64,000 bases of DNA from Streptomyces sp. NBC_01296 (GTDB lineage: Bacteria > Actinomycetota > Actinomycetes > Streptomycetales > Streptomycetaceae). A program made the position numbers and the translations under genes. The notes beneath the pieces are model-generated. The model was not told the DNA's origin. It searched no databases and saw nothing but the letters and a program-made list of their open reading frames with translations. Positions 7,584 through 16,226 of this stretch are shown here, piece by piece. The stretch is from contig NZ_CP130720.1 of NCBI RefSeq assembly GCF_035984415.1, forward strand, positions 6,262,001 through 6,326,000. The letters run 5' to 3'. The number at the start of each line of letters is the position of its first letter. Positions within the stretch are counted from its first letter, which is position 1.

Positions 7584-8393
7584 GTGAGTGTGCTCGACGA
7601 GATCATCGAAGGGGTCCGCGAAGACCTTGCCGAACGGCAGGCCCGCGTGAGCCTCGACGAGCTCAAGGAGCGTGCCGCCAAGGCGCCCCAGGCCAAGGAC
7701 GGCGTCGCTGCCCTGCGCGGCGACAGCGTCAAGGTGATCTGCGAGGTCAAGCGCTCCAGCCCCTCCAAGGGCGCGCTGGCCGCGATCGCGGATCCCGCCG
7801 GACTCGCCGCCGACTACGAGGCGGGCGGTGCGGCGGTCATCTCCGTCCTCACCGAGCAGCGCCGTTTCGGCGGCTCGCTGGCCGACCTGGAGGCCGTCCG
7901 CGCGCGCGTGGACATCCCGATCCTGCGCAAGGACTTCATCGTCACGGCGTACCAGCTGTGGGAGGCCCGCGCCTACGGCGCCGACCTCGTGCTGCTGATC
8001 GTCGCGGCCCTGGAACAGGAGGCCCTCGTCTCCCTCATCGAGCGGGCCGAGTCCATCGGGCTCACCCCGCTCGTGGAGGTCCACGACGAGGACGAGGTCG
8101 AGCGCGCGGTTGCGGCCGGCGCCAAGATCATCGGCGTCAATGCCCGCAACCTCAAGGACCTCAAGGTCGACCGCTCCACGTTCGAGCGCGTCGTCGGCGA
8201 GATCCCGGCCCACATCGTCAAGGTTGCCGAGTCCGGCATCCGCGGGCCGCACGACCTGATCGCCTACGCCAACGAGGGCGCCGACGCCGTCCTCGTCGGG
8301 GAGTCCCTGGTCACCGGCCGCGACCCGAAGTCGGCCGTGGCCGACCTCGTCGCCGCCGGCGCCCACCCCGCCCTGCGCCACGGACGGAGCTGA
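7584..8393 (+). CDS. trpC: indole-3-glycerol phosphate synthase (TrpC)
   Basis: Closes the indole ring by decarboxylating CdRP. 269 residues, full length. Motifs: CEVKRSSPSKGAL (catalytic Lys and the SPSKG loop), ILRKDFIV (second catalytic Lys), VNARNLKDL and VAESGIRG, VLVGESLV. GTG start with GGAAGGGGG eight bases upstream. First gene of the trpC-trpM-trpB-trpA group; no trpD is present here, so it must be elsewhere. Confidence 0.97.
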   Translation: MSVLDEIIEGVREDLAERQARVSLDELKERAAKAPQAKDGVAALRGDSVKVICEVKRSSPSKGALAAIADPAGLAADYEAGGAAVISVLTEQRRFGGSLADLEAVRARVDIPILRKDFIVTAYQLWEARAYGADLVLLIVAALEQEALVSLIERAESIGLTPLVEVHDEDEVERAVAAGAKIIGVNARNLKDLKVDRSTFERVVGEIPAHIVKVAESGIRGPHDLIAYANEGADAVLVGESLVTGRDPKSAVADLVAAGAHPALRHGRS

Positions 8394-8401
8394 CCCGTCC
8401 C

Positions 8402-8611
8402 ATGGCCCACGACCGCCCCTCCGTCCGCACCCGACCGGGCCGCGGCCCGGCCGGCGTGCCGACGGCGCACGCGCCCCTGGCGCGCGGCTGCCGCCCCCGC
8501 GGCTGCCGTGCCCCGGCCCGGCGGGTGCACGGGCGGCGGGTCAGGTACGTGATCGGCTCCGAGCCCGGTCAGGTCAACGGCATGCGATGGCGCCCCACAG
8601 ACGCGCTGTGA
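8402..8611 (+). CDS. trpM: TrpM-like small tryptophan modulator
   Basis: 69-residue basic protein lying between trpC and trpB, 8 bases after the trpC stop. The second half, GCRPRGCRAPARRVHGRR and VRYVIGSEPGQVNGMRWR, matches what I recall of TrpM/TrpX from S. coelicolor, where a small gene at exactly this site modulates tryptophan synthesis and development. Two Cys residues in a CRPRGC motif may bind a metal or form a disulphide. The N-terminal third is low in conservation and the start is uncertain. It is followed by 222 bases with no other gene before trpB. Confidence 0.75.
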   Translation: MAHDRPSVRTRPGRGPAGVPTAHAPLARGCRPRGCRAPARRVHGRRVRYVIGSEPGQVNGMRWRPTDAL

Positions 8612-8833
8612 CGAGGGCCGTCCCGGTCCGGTACGCCTGACGCCGTCCCACGACGGCGCCCCGCGTACCGCCCCGCGCGGTGCTCGTTCACGGCCTGTCG
8701 CCCAGAGCCGCCGGCTCCGGGCGCGGGCCGCTGCGTCCGTACGCATCCCCACCCCCGCAGCGGGGTGCGCGTGCGGCGGGCCTGCAGCGCAATACGGTGC
8801 ATCCATCCCATCGCACCCGTAGGAGTACTGGGC

Positions 8834-10105
8834 ATGTCCAGCAGCTCGTTCTTCGTTCCGGACCCGGAGGGTCACGTCCCCAACGCCGAGGGCTACTTCG
8901 GCGACTTCGGCGGCAAGTTCATCCCGGAGGCGCTCGTCGCCGCCGTGGACGAGGTCGCCGTCGAGTACGAGAAGGCCAAGGACGACCCGGCCTTCGCGGC
9001 CGAGCTCAACGACCTGATGGTCAACTACACCGGCCGGCCCAGCGCCCTCACCGAGGTGCCGCGGTTCGCCGAGCACGCCGGGGGCGCCCGGATCTTCCTC
9101 AAGCGCGAGGACCTCAACCACACCGGCTCGCACAAGATCAACAACGTGCTGGGCCAGGCGCTGCTCACCAAGCGCATGGGCAAGACCCGCGTCATCGCCG
9201 AGACCGGAGCCGGCCAGCACGGCGTCGCCACCGCCACCGCCTGCGCGCTCTTCGGCCTCGAGTGCACCGTCTACATGGGCGAGATCGACACCCAGCGCCA
9301 GGCCCTGAACGTGGCCCGGATGCGGATGCTGGGCGCCGAGGTCATCGCCGTGAAGTCCGGCTCCCGGACCCTCAAGGACGCCATCAACGAGGCGTTCCGC
9401 GACTGGGTCGCCAATGTGGACCGCACCCACTACCTCTTCGGCACGGTCGCCGGTCCGCACCCCTTCCCGGCCATGGTCCGCGACTTCCACCGGGTCATCG
9501 GCGTCGAGGCCCGCCGCCAGATCCTGGAGCGCGCCGGCCGGCTGCCCGACGCCGTCGCGGCCTGCGTCGGCGGCGGCTCGAACGCCATCGGCCTCTTCCA
9601 CGCCTTCATCCCGGACGCCGGCGTCCGCCTGGTCGGCTTCGAGCCCGCCGGACACGGAGTCGAGACCGGCGAGCACGCGGCCACGCTGACCGCGGGCGAG
9701 CCGGGCATCCTGCACGGCTCCCGCTCGTACGTCCTCCAGGACGAGGAGGGCCAGATCACCGAGCCGTACTCGATCTCGGCCGGTCTGGACTACCCGGGCA
9801 TCGGCCCGGAGCACTCGTACCTCAAGGACAGCGGCCGCGGCGAGTACCGCGCGGTCACCGACGACGCCGCGATGCAGGCCCTGCGCCTGCTCTCCCGCAC
9901 CGAGGGCATCATCCCGGCCATCGAGTCGGCGCACGCGCTCGCGGGCGCCCTCGACCTGGGCAAGGAGCTCGGCAAGGACGGGCTGATCGTGGTCAACCTG
10001 TCCGGCCGCGGCGACAAGGACATGGACACGGCAGCCCGCTACTTCGGGCTGTACGACGCAGAGCAGCGGAACGCGACCGAAAACACCGAGGGGGAGTCCA
10101 AGTGA
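8834..10105 (+). CDS. trpB: tryptophan synthase beta chain (TrpB)
   Basis: PLP enzyme joining indole and serine. 423 residues. PLP Lys in HTGSHKINN; phosphate-binding GGGSNAIG; catalytic Glu in AETGAGQHG; NLSGRGDKD near the end. N-terminus YFGDFGGKFIPE is typical of TrpB1 (the form that pairs with TrpA). AGGAG lies 8 bases upstream of the ATG. Stop overlaps the trpA GTG by 4 bases (GTGA). Confidence 0.98.
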   Translation: MSSSSFFVPDPEGHVPNAEGYFGDFGGKFIPEALVAAVDEVAVEYEKAKDDPAFAAELNDLMVNYTGRPSALTEVPRFAEHAGGARIFLKREDLNHTGSHKINNVLGQALLTKRMGKTRVIAETGAGQHGVATATACALFGLECTVYMGEIDTQRQALNVARMRMLGAEVIAVKSGSRTLKDAINEAFRDWVANVDRTHYLFGTVAGPHPFPAMVRDFHRVIGVEARRQILERAGRLPDAVAACVGGGSNAIGLFHAFIPDAGVRLVGFEPAGHGVETGEHAATLTAGEPGILHGSRSYVLQDEEGQITEPYSISAGLDYPGIGPEHSYLKDSGRGEYRAVTDDAAMQALRLLSRTEGIIPAIESAHALAGALDLGKELGKDGLIVVNLSGRGDKDMDTAARYFGLYDAEQRNATENTEGESK

Positions 10106-10917
10106 GCACGGGGAACATCCAGCTGCTGAGCGACACCCTCGCGAAGGCCAAGTCCGAGGACCGTGCGGCCCTCGTCGCCTACCTCCCGGCCGGGTTCCCG
10201 ACCGTCGACGGCGGGATCGAGGCCGTCAAGGCCGTCATCGCGGGCGGCGCGGACGTGGTCGAGGTCGGCCTCCCGCACAGCGACCCGGTCCTGGACGGCG
10301 CGGTCATCCAGACCGCCGACGACATCGCCCTGCGCGGCGGCGTCAAGATCGCCGACGTCCTGCGCACCGTGCGCGAGGCGCACGCGGCGACCGGGGCCCC
10401 GGTCCTGGTGATGACGTACTGGAACCCGATCGACCGCTACGGCGTGGAGCGGTTCGCCGCCGAGCTGGCCGCGGCGGGCGGCGCGGGCTGCATCCTGCCC
10501 GACCTGCCGGTCCAGGAGTCCGCGCTGTGGCGTGAGCACGCCGACAAGCACGGTCTGGCGACCGTCTTCGTCGTCGCTCCGAGCAGCAAGGACGAGCGCC
10601 TGGCGACCATCACGGCCGCCGGTTCCGGTTTCGTCTACGCCGCCTCGCTGATGGGTGTCACCGGCACCCGCGAGTCGGTCGGCAACGAGGCCCAGGAGCT
10701 GGTCCGGCGTACGCGCGCCACCACCGAGCTGCCCGTCTGCGTCGGCCTGGGCGTCTCCAACGCCGTACAGGCCAAGCAGGTCGCGAGCTTCGCCGACGGG
10801 GTCATCGTCGGCTCGGCGTTCGTGAAGCTGCTGCTGGACGCGCCGGACCTGCCGGCCGGGCTGGCCGCCGTACGGGCGCTGGCGGGCGAGCTCGCGGAAG
10901 GCGTGCGCAGGAGCTGA
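10102..10917 (+). CDS. trpA: tryptophan synthase alpha chain (TrpA)
   Basis: Cleaves indole-3-glycerol phosphate to indole, which is channelled to TrpB. 271 residues. Catalytic Glu in DVVEVGLPHSDPVLDG and Asp of the same loop region are present; the phosphate site GLGVSNA and FADGVIVGSAFV follow. GTG start coupled to the trpB stop. Terminator 84 bases downstream. Confidence 0.97.
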   Translation: MSTGNIQLLSDTLAKAKSEDRAALVAYLPAGFPTVDGGIEAVKAVIAGGADVVEVGLPHSDPVLDGAVIQTADDIALRGGVKIADVLRTVREAHAATGAPVLVMTYWNPIDRYGVERFAAELAAAGGAGCILPDLPVQESALWREHADKHGLATVFVVAPSSKDERLATITAAGSGFVYAASLMGVTGTRESVGNEAQELVRRTRATTELPVCVGLGVSNAVQAKQVASFADGVIVGSAFVKLLLDAPDLPAGLAAVRALAGELAEGVRRS

Positions 10918-11000
10918 CGGAGACAGGAGCTGACCCACGCGTTCGATCCACGGCGCGAACCCTTGATCGGGTTCTGTAGTCCGATCGGGTGGAAGTGGGG

Positions 11001-11028
11001 GCGGGGAGGCACGCGAGTGCCTCCCCGC
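11001..11028 (+). terminator. trp operon terminator
   Basis: Perfect 12-bp stem GCGGGGAGGCAC with GCGA tetraloop, followed by TTCGTTT. It ends 15 bases before the next gene's GTG, so that gene either has its promoter upstream of the hairpin with a structured leader or is read through. Confidence 0.85.
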
Positions 11029-11043
11029 TTCGTTTGGCCGCAC

Positions 11044-12072
11044 GTGAGCGAGATGAACGACGGTGCGAACCGCGAAGCGAAACGATCGGCCCGCGAGCGG
11101 CTCCAGGTGGAGCGTGAGCGCGAGAAGAAGAGGGAAAAGCGGCGGCGGACCCTCATCGTGGCGTCGGCCGTGGTGGGCGTCCTCGGCCTGGCGGCCGTCG
11201 TCGGCCTGATCGCGGCCAACACCGGCGGCGACAAGTCCGCCGGCGGAGGTCCGGTGACCGCCCCCTCCGGGGCCACCGGCAAGGACGCGCTCGCCATCCA
11301 GACGGGCAAGCCCGAGGCCAAGTCCACGCTGACGGTGTGGGAGGACTTCCGCTGCCCGGCGTGCAAGTCCTTCGAGACCAACTACCGGGACACGGTCCAC
11401 GACCTGGAGGCCAAGGGGCTGCTCAAGGTCGATTACCACATCGTCACCCTGATCGACGGGAACATGGGCGGCAGCGGCTCGCTGAAGGCCGCGAACGCCG
11501 CCGCCTGCGCGCAGGACGCCGGGAAGTTCGCGGCGTACCACGACGTCCTGTTCGAGAACCAGCCGCAGGAGATCGACGACGCCTACGGGAAGAACGCCAA
11601 GCTGCTGGAGCTGGCCGCCAAGGTGGACGGGCTGGACACTCCGGAGTTCCGCAAGTGCGTCGAGGACGGGACGCACAACAGCTGGGTGAACAAGTCCTTC
11701 GAGGCCTTCCGCGCCGGGAAGTTCAAGGGCACCCCGGCCGTGCTCCTGAACGGCAAGGACCTCTTCGCCGACCAGGCCAACCCCGTCACCCCGCAGAAGC
11801 TCAAGGAGCAGGTGGAGGGCGCCGCGAAGGGCGCCGGGGGCGCGAGCGCCTCGCCGTCCGCCTCGCCGAGCCCCTCCGGGAAGGGCGCGAAGGGCTCGGC
11901 CTCCGCATCGCCGTCGGCCTCATCGGCGGGCTCTTCGTCCGGCTCTTCTTCCGGCTCTTCGTCGGGCTCGGTGAAGTCTTCGTCCACTTCCTCGGGCATG
12001 TCCGGGTCGTCCTCGACGGGATCGCGGGCCGGATCGGCCGGGGTCGCCAAGGGAGCCGCCGACACCCCCTGA
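11044..12072 (+). CDS. membrane-anchored DsbA-like thioredoxin-fold protein with Ser-rich tail
   Basis: 342 residues. Basic cytosolic start (ARERLQVEREREKKREKRRR), one transmembrane segment (about 36-57), then a DsbA-type domain with active-site motif CPAC in FRCPACKSFE and cis-Pro region FKGTPAVLLNG. Predicted extracytoplasmic thiol oxidoreductase. The last 75 residues are low complexity (SASPSASPSPS, then runs of SSSGSSSG), perhaps cell-wall spanning or simply disordered. GTG start 11044 chosen over ATG 11053; both fit. Precedes lgt, another cell-envelope gene, by 76 bases. Confidence 0.85.
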   Translation: MSEMNDGANREAKRSARERLQVEREREKKREKRRRTLIVASAVVGVLGLAAVVGLIAANTGGDKSAGGGPVTAPSGATGKDALAIQTGKPEAKSTLTVWEDFRCPACKSFETNYRDTVHDLEAKGLLKVDYHIVTLIDGNMGGSGSLKAANAAACAQDAGKFAAYHDVLFENQPQEIDDAYGKNAKLLELAAKVDGLDTPEFRKCVEDGTHNSWVNKSFEAFRAGKFKGTPAVLLNGKDLFADQANPVTPQKLKEQVEGAAKGAGGASASPSASPSPSGKGAKGSASASPSASSAGSSSGSSSGSSSGSVKSSSTSSGMSGSSSTGSRAGSAGVAKGAADTP

Positions 12073-12148
12073 GTCCGTCTCGATTTGGCGCCAGGTTGCC
12101 GGGCGGGTTGCGGTCCGTACCGCCCGGCAGGGTAGCGTCGGCTCTGCC

Positions 12149-13141
12149 ATGAACCTTGCCTATATCCCCAGCCCGTCGACCGGCGTGATCCATCTCGGAC
12201 CGATCCCGCTGCGCGGCTACGCGTTCTGCATCATCATCGGCGTCTTCGTCGCCGTCTGGCTCGGCAACAAGCGGTGGATCGCGCGCGGCGGAAAGCCGGG
12301 CACGGTCGCGGACATCGCGGTGTGGGCCGTGCCGTTCGGCCTGATCGGCGGTCGCCTGTACCACGTGATCACCGACTACCAGCTGTACTTCGGCGAGGGC
12401 CGCAACTGGGTCGACGCCTTCAAGATCTGGGAGGGCGGCCTCGGCATCTGGGGCGCCATCGCGCTGGGCGCGGTGGGCGCCTGGATCGGCTGCCGCCTGC
12501 GCGGCATCCCGCTGCCGGCCTGGGCCGACGCCCTGGCACCCGGTATCGCGCTGGCCCAGGCCTGCGGCCGCTGGGGCAACTGGTTCAACCAGGAGCTGTA
12601 CGGGCGGGCCACCGACCTGCCCTGGGCGGTCAAGATCAGCGACGGCCCCAACCGGATCGCCGGCACCTACCACCCGACCTTCCTGTACGAGTCGCTGTGG
12701 TGCCTCGGCGTCGCCGCGCTCGTGATCTGGGCCGACCGCCGCTTCAAGCTGGGCCACGGCCGGGCGTTCGCCCTGTACGTCGCCGCGTACTGCGTGGGCC
12801 GCGGCTGGATCGAGTACATGCGGGTCGACGAGGCGCACCACATCCTCGGTGTCCGGCTGAACGTGTGGACCTCGGTCGTGGTCTTCATCCTGGCCGTGGT
12901 CTACCTCGTGCTGTCGGCCAAGCTGCGGCCGGGCCGCGAAGAGGTCGTGGAGCCGGACCGCGGACCCGCGGCATCCGACCCGGCGACCAAGACCGACGAG
13001 GGCGCGGCGGGCGAAGGCAAGGCCGTCGAGGACGCGGACAAGGCGCAGGACGCCGGCGCGCACGCCCCGGTCACCGCCGAGGCCGAGGACTCCGAGCCGA
13101 AGCCCGAGGCCGAGGCTCCGAAGGCCGCCAAGAAGCTCTGA
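12149..13141 (+). CDS. lgt: prolipoprotein diacylglyceryl transferase (Lgt)
   Basis: Transfers diacylglycerol from phosphatidylglycerol to the lipobox Cys of prelipoproteins. 330 residues with seven membrane segments; the Lgt signature GRWGNWFNQELYG is present, as are RLYHVITDY and RVDEAHHILG with the essential His/Arg positions. The last 65 residues are an acidic, Ala/Glu-rich cytosolic tail (for example EAEDSEPKPEAEAPKAAKKL), longer than in most bacteria but common in streptomycetes. Followed by a very strong hairpin. Confidence 0.96.
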   Translation: MNLAYIPSPSTGVIHLGPIPLRGYAFCIIIGVFVAVWLGNKRWIARGGKPGTVADIAVWAVPFGLIGGRLYHVITDYQLYFGEGRNWVDAFKIWEGGLGIWGAIALGAVGAWIGCRLRGIPLPAWADALAPGIALAQACGRWGNWFNQELYGRATDLPWAVKISDGPNRIAGTYHPTFLYESLWCLGVAALVIWADRRFKLGHGRAFALYVAAYCVGRGWIEYMRVDEAHHILGVRLNVWTSVVVFILAVVYLVLSAKLRPGREEVVEPDRGPAASDPATKTDEGAAGEGKAVEDADKAQDAGAHAPVTAEAEDSEPKPEAEAPKAAKKL

Positions 13142-13159
13142 CCCGCTCATCCGGATCAC

Positions 13160-13199
13160 ACGGGAGGGGCGCCGCGCCACCGCGCGGCGCCCCTCCCGT
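13160..13199. terminator. bidirectional terminator between lgt and the ADP-ribosylglycohydrolase operon
   Basis: Perfect 18-bp stem (13160-13177 with 13182-13199) and CACC loop, followed by TTTTC on the plus strand. It lies between two convergent operons and is symmetric, so it can stop both. Confidence 0.92.
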
Positions 13200-13252
13200 T
13201 TTCGGTTCCACCGAGGACGCACCGGCCATCCACCGGGCCGGTGGCGCGGCCG

Positions 13253-14059
13253 TCATTCCCGGCGGGCGAGCGCGACGACCCGTTCCGCGCCCGCCAGGAC
13301 CGCCGGGTCGACGAAGCGGCCGTCCGGCAGGGCCACCGCTCCCGGGGTGCGGCGGGCCGCCGCGACGATCTCCTGGGCGGCGGTCACCTCCTCCGGGGCG
13401 GGCAGGTACGCCCGCTCGATCACCGGCAGCTGGCGCGGGTGGATCGCCGCCCGGCCCAGGAAGCCCAGCGCCCGCCCGCGGACACAGGAGACGGCCAGCG
13501 CCTCCAGGTCCCGGATGTCGGGGAAGACCGACTGCGCGGGCGGGGCCAGCCCCGCCGCCCGGGCCGCGACCACCACCCGGGAGCGCGGCCAGTCCAGGCC
13601 CGCCTCCGCGCTGATGCCCAGATCGGCGCGGAGGTCCGCCTCGCCGAGGGAGAGCCCGCGCAGCGCGGGGTGGGCGCGGGCGATCTCGTACGCGCGCTCC
13701 ACGGCCAGCGCCGACTCCAGCATGGCGTGCAGGGCCACCCCGCCGGTGCGGTCGGCGACCGCGGCGATCTGTTCCGGGGCCGAGACCTTCGGCAGCCGCA
13801 GCCCCGCGAGGCCGTGCAGCCCGGTCAGAGCGGTGAGGTCGGCGCCGGCCCAGGGGGAGTCCAGGGCGTTGACGCGGACGAAGACCGGGACCGGAGGCCG
13901 CTCGGCCAGCCGTTCCGCGGTGGCGGCGCGGGCGTACTCCTTGCGGGAGGCCGACACCGCGTCCTCGAGGTCGACGATGACGGCGTCGGCCCCGGAGTGC
14001 AGGGCCTTGGCGACCACCTCCGGGCGGTCGCCGGGTACGTACAGCCAGGTCAGGATCAC
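13253..14059 (-). CDS. HpcH/HpaI aldolase / CitE-like lyase
   Basis: 268-residue barrel enzyme of the HpcH/HpaI-CitE family, which cleaves or condenses acyl-CoA thioesters such as malyl-, citramalyl- or citryl-CoA. Motifs: WLYVPGDRPE at the start, DAVIVDLEDAV (Asp/Glu pair), FVRVNALDSP, HAMLESALAVE (metal Glu) and SLGEADLRADLG (metal Asp). GTG start overlaps the stop of the CoA-transferase gene by 4 bases. Last gene of a seven-gene operon; its substrate is not predictable, but pairing with a CoA-transferase suggests a hydroxyacyl-CoA. Confidence 0.85.
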   Translation of the reverse strand: MILTWLYVPGDRPEVVAKALHSGADAVIVDLEDAVSASRKEYARAATAERLAERPPVPVFVRVNALDSPWAGADLTALTGLHGLAGLRLPKVSAPEQIAAVADRTGGVALHAMLESALAVERAYEIARAHPALRGLSLGEADLRADLGISAEAGLDWPRSRVVVAARAAGLAPPAQSVFPDIRDLEALAVSCVRGRALGFLGRAAIHPRQLPVIERAYLPAPEEVTAAQEIVAAARRTPGAVALPDGRFVDPAVLAGAERVVALARRE

Positions 14060-15288
14060 AGGGCCCCCTCCATCCGGAGTGCGCTGATCTCGGACTCGGA
14101 CAGGCCCAGTTCGGTGAGTACGGCGTCGGTGTCCGCGCCGTGCGGGCGGCCCGCCCAGCGGATCCGGCCGGGGGTCTCGGACAGCCGGAACAGGACGTTC
14201 TGCATCCGGAGCGGGCCGAGTTCGGGGTCCTCGACCTCGGTGACGGTGTCCAGGGCCGCGAACTGCGGATCGGCCATGACGTCGCGTACGTCGTAGACCC
14301 GGGCCACGGCGGCCTCGGCCTCCTCGAACGCGGCGACCACGTCGTCGGCCTTGTGGCGCCCGATCCAGCCCCCGACGGCCTCGTCCAGGACGGGCGCGTG
14401 GGCGGCTCGGCCGGAGCCGGTCGCGAACCAGGGCTCGGCGATCAGCTCGGGCCGGCCGACGAGCCGCATGACGCGTTCCGCGACGGACTGGGCCGAGGTG
14501 GAGACCGCCAGCCAGAGCCCGTCCGCACTGCGGTAGGTGTTCCGGGGGGCGTTGTTGGTGGAGCGGTTGCCGGTGCGCGGCTGGACGTAGCCGAGCTGGT
14601 CGTACCAGAGCGGGTGCGGGCCCAGCACGGTGAGGATCGGCTCGATGATGGCCAGGTCCACCACCTGCCCGTGGCCGGTGCGCGCGCGCCCGGCGAGCGC
14701 GGTCATCACCGCGTACGCGGTGGTCAGCGCGGCGATCGAATCGGCGAGGCCGAAGGGCGGCAGGGTGGGCGGGCCGTCCGGCTCCCCGGTGATCGCGGCG
14801 AAGCCGCTCATCGCCTCGGCGAGGGTGCCGAAGCCGGGGCGGTGGGCGTACGGGCCCTGCTGGCCGAAGGCCGTGACGCGGGTCAGGACCAGCCGGGGGT
14901 TGGCGGCGGACAGCTCGGGCCAGCCCAGGCCCCATTTCTCGAGGGTTCCGGGACGGAAGTTCTCGATGACCACGTCGGCTTCGGCGGCCAGCCGCAGCAG
15001 GGTGTCGCGCCCGCCCGGCGTGGACAGGTCGAGGGTCATCGTCCGCTTGTTCCGCCCGAGCAGCTTCCACCACAGGCCGACGCCGTCCTTGGCGGGGCCG
15101 TGGCCGCGCGAGGGGTCGGGGCGCCGCGGGTGCTCGACCTTGACGACGTCGGCGCCGAAGTCCCCGAGCAGGGTCGCGGCGAGCGGCCCGGCGAAGAGCG
15201 TGGCGAGGTCCAGCACCCGCGTCCCGGCCAGCGGCCCGGCCGCGGATCCGCCGCCGGCCCCGGCCCCGGGCTGCCCGCCGGGGATCAC
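14056..15288 (-). CDS. CaiB/BaiF family III CoA-transferase
   Basis: 410 residues. Moves CoA between carboxylic acids. Family features: VLDLATLFAGPLAATLLGDFGADVVKVE at the start (residues about 25-52), KRTMTLDLSTPGG, ENFRPGTLEKWGLG, the probable catalytic Asp in FGLADSIAAL, and GHGQVVDLAIIEP. GTG start inside the stop of the ribokinase gene. Followed by the CitE-like lyase, a pairing seen where an organic acid is activated with CoA and then split. Confidence 0.9.
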   Translation of the reverse strand: MIPGGQPGAGAGGGSAAGPLAGTRVLDLATLFAGPLAATLLGDFGADVVKVEHPRRPDPSRGHGPAKDGVGLWWKLLGRNKRTMTLDLSTPGGRDTLLRLAAEADVVIENFRPGTLEKWGLGWPELSAANPRLVLTRVTAFGQQGPYAHRPGFGTLAEAMSGFAAITGEPDGPPTLPPFGLADSIAALTTAYAVMTALAGRARTGHGQVVDLAIIEPILTVLGPHPLWYDQLGYVQPRTGNRSTNNAPRNTYRSADGLWLAVSTSAQSVAERVMRLVGRPELIAEPWFATGSGRAAHAPVLDEAVGGWIGRHKADDVVAAFEEAEAAVARVYDVRDVMADPQFAALDTVTEVEDPELGPLRMQNVLFRLSETPGRIRWAGRPHGADTDAVLTELGLSESEISALRMEGAL

Positions 15289-16226
15289 GAGGCGGCTCCG
15301 CAGGAGCGGCCGGTCCCGGCCTCGGGACCGGGCACCGTCGCGGCGAAGGCGTCCGTCTCGGCGCGGGTCGGCATCGAGTCCTGGGCTCCCGGGCGCTGGA
15401 CCGAGAGCGCCGCCGCCGCCGACGCCCAGCGCAGCGCCTGCGGCACGGGCCGGTGCTCCCCGAGGGCCACGGCGAGCGCGCCGACGAAGGTGTCCCCGGC
15501 GGCGGTGGTGTCCACCGCCCGGACCCGGGGCGCGGGCACGGTCAGCGGCGCGCGCCCGCGGGCGGCGTACAGGGACCCGGCCGCGCCGAGGGTGATGACC
15601 ACCTCCGGGACCTCGTGGAGCAGGGCCTCGGCGGCCTGGTACGGGTCGGTGAGGCCGGTCAGGGCGGCCGCCTCGTGCTCGTTGGGGACCAGCAGGTCGG
15701 TGGCGGCGAGCAGTTCCGCGGGCAGCGGCTGGGCGGGGGCCGGGGTGAGGACCGTACGGACGCCGTGGGCGCGGGCGGCGAGCGCGCCGGCGAGGACGGC
15801 GGGGAGCGGGAGTTCGAGCTGGAGGAGGAGCGCATCGGCGGCGCCGATACGGGAGTCGTCGCCCGCCTCCAGGCCGGTGACGTGGGCGTTGGCGCCCGGG
15901 ATGACGATGATGCTGTTGCCGCCCTCGTCGTCCACGGTGATGTGGGCGGTGCCGCTGGCGCCCTCGACGGTGCGCAGGGCCGCGGTCTCGACCCCGGCCG
16001 CGGCGAGCGCGGAGCGCAGCCGTACGCCGAACTCGTCGGCCCCGACCGCGCCGATCATCACCACCTCCCCGCCGCAGCGGGCGGCGGCGACGGCCTGGTT
16101 GGCGCCCTTGCCGCCGGGAACGGTGCGGAACGCGCGGCCGGTGACGGTCTCCCCGAGGCGGGGGGCCTTGGGGACGTAGGCGACGAGGTCCATGTTGGTA
16201 CTGCCGAGCACGGCGATGGCCGTCAT
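15285..16226 (-). CDS. rbsK: ribokinase (PfkB family)
   Basis: 313 residues. Phosphorylates ribose at O5 using ATP. Substrate-loop motif GSTNMDLVAYVP, glycine motif VPGGKGANQAVAAARCGG, and catalytic motif DTTAAGDTFVGAL near the C-terminus match ribokinases. NEHEA marks the nucleotide/metal region. Starts 4 bases inside the stop of an ADP-ribosylglycohydrolase gene and ends inside the CoA-transferase start, so it is co-translated with both. A ribose-releasing hydrolase upstream would supply its substrate; this link is inferred. Confidence 0.88.
   Translation of the reverse strand: MTAIAVLGSTNMDLVAYVPKAPRLGETVTGRAFRTVPGGKGANQAVAAARCGGEVVMIGAVGADEFGVRLRSALAAAGVETAALRTVEGASGTAHITVDDEGGNSIIVIPGANAHVTGLEAGDDSRIGAADALLLQLELPLPAVLAGALAARAHGVRTVLTPAPAQPLPAELLAATDLLVPNEHEAAALTGLTDPYQAAEALLHEVPEVVITLGAAGSLYAARGRAPLTVPAPRVRAVDTTAAGDTFVGALAVALGEHRPVPQALRWASAAAALSVQRPGAQDSMPTRAETDAFAATVPGPEAGTGRSCGAAS

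Noticed and set aside
11820..12072. Ser-rich end of the DsbA-like protein as a frameshift artefact
   Set aside because: The frame is continuous, third positions remain G/C-rich and the composition resembles disordered streptomycete tails; no better frame in the same region gives a known domain.
13253..15288. CoA-transferase and CitE-like lyase as part of the steroid regulon
   Set aside because: They are coupled to the ADPRH/ribokinase genes, lie 25 kb away from the steroid blocks and have no operator-like site; family also differs from IpdAB.
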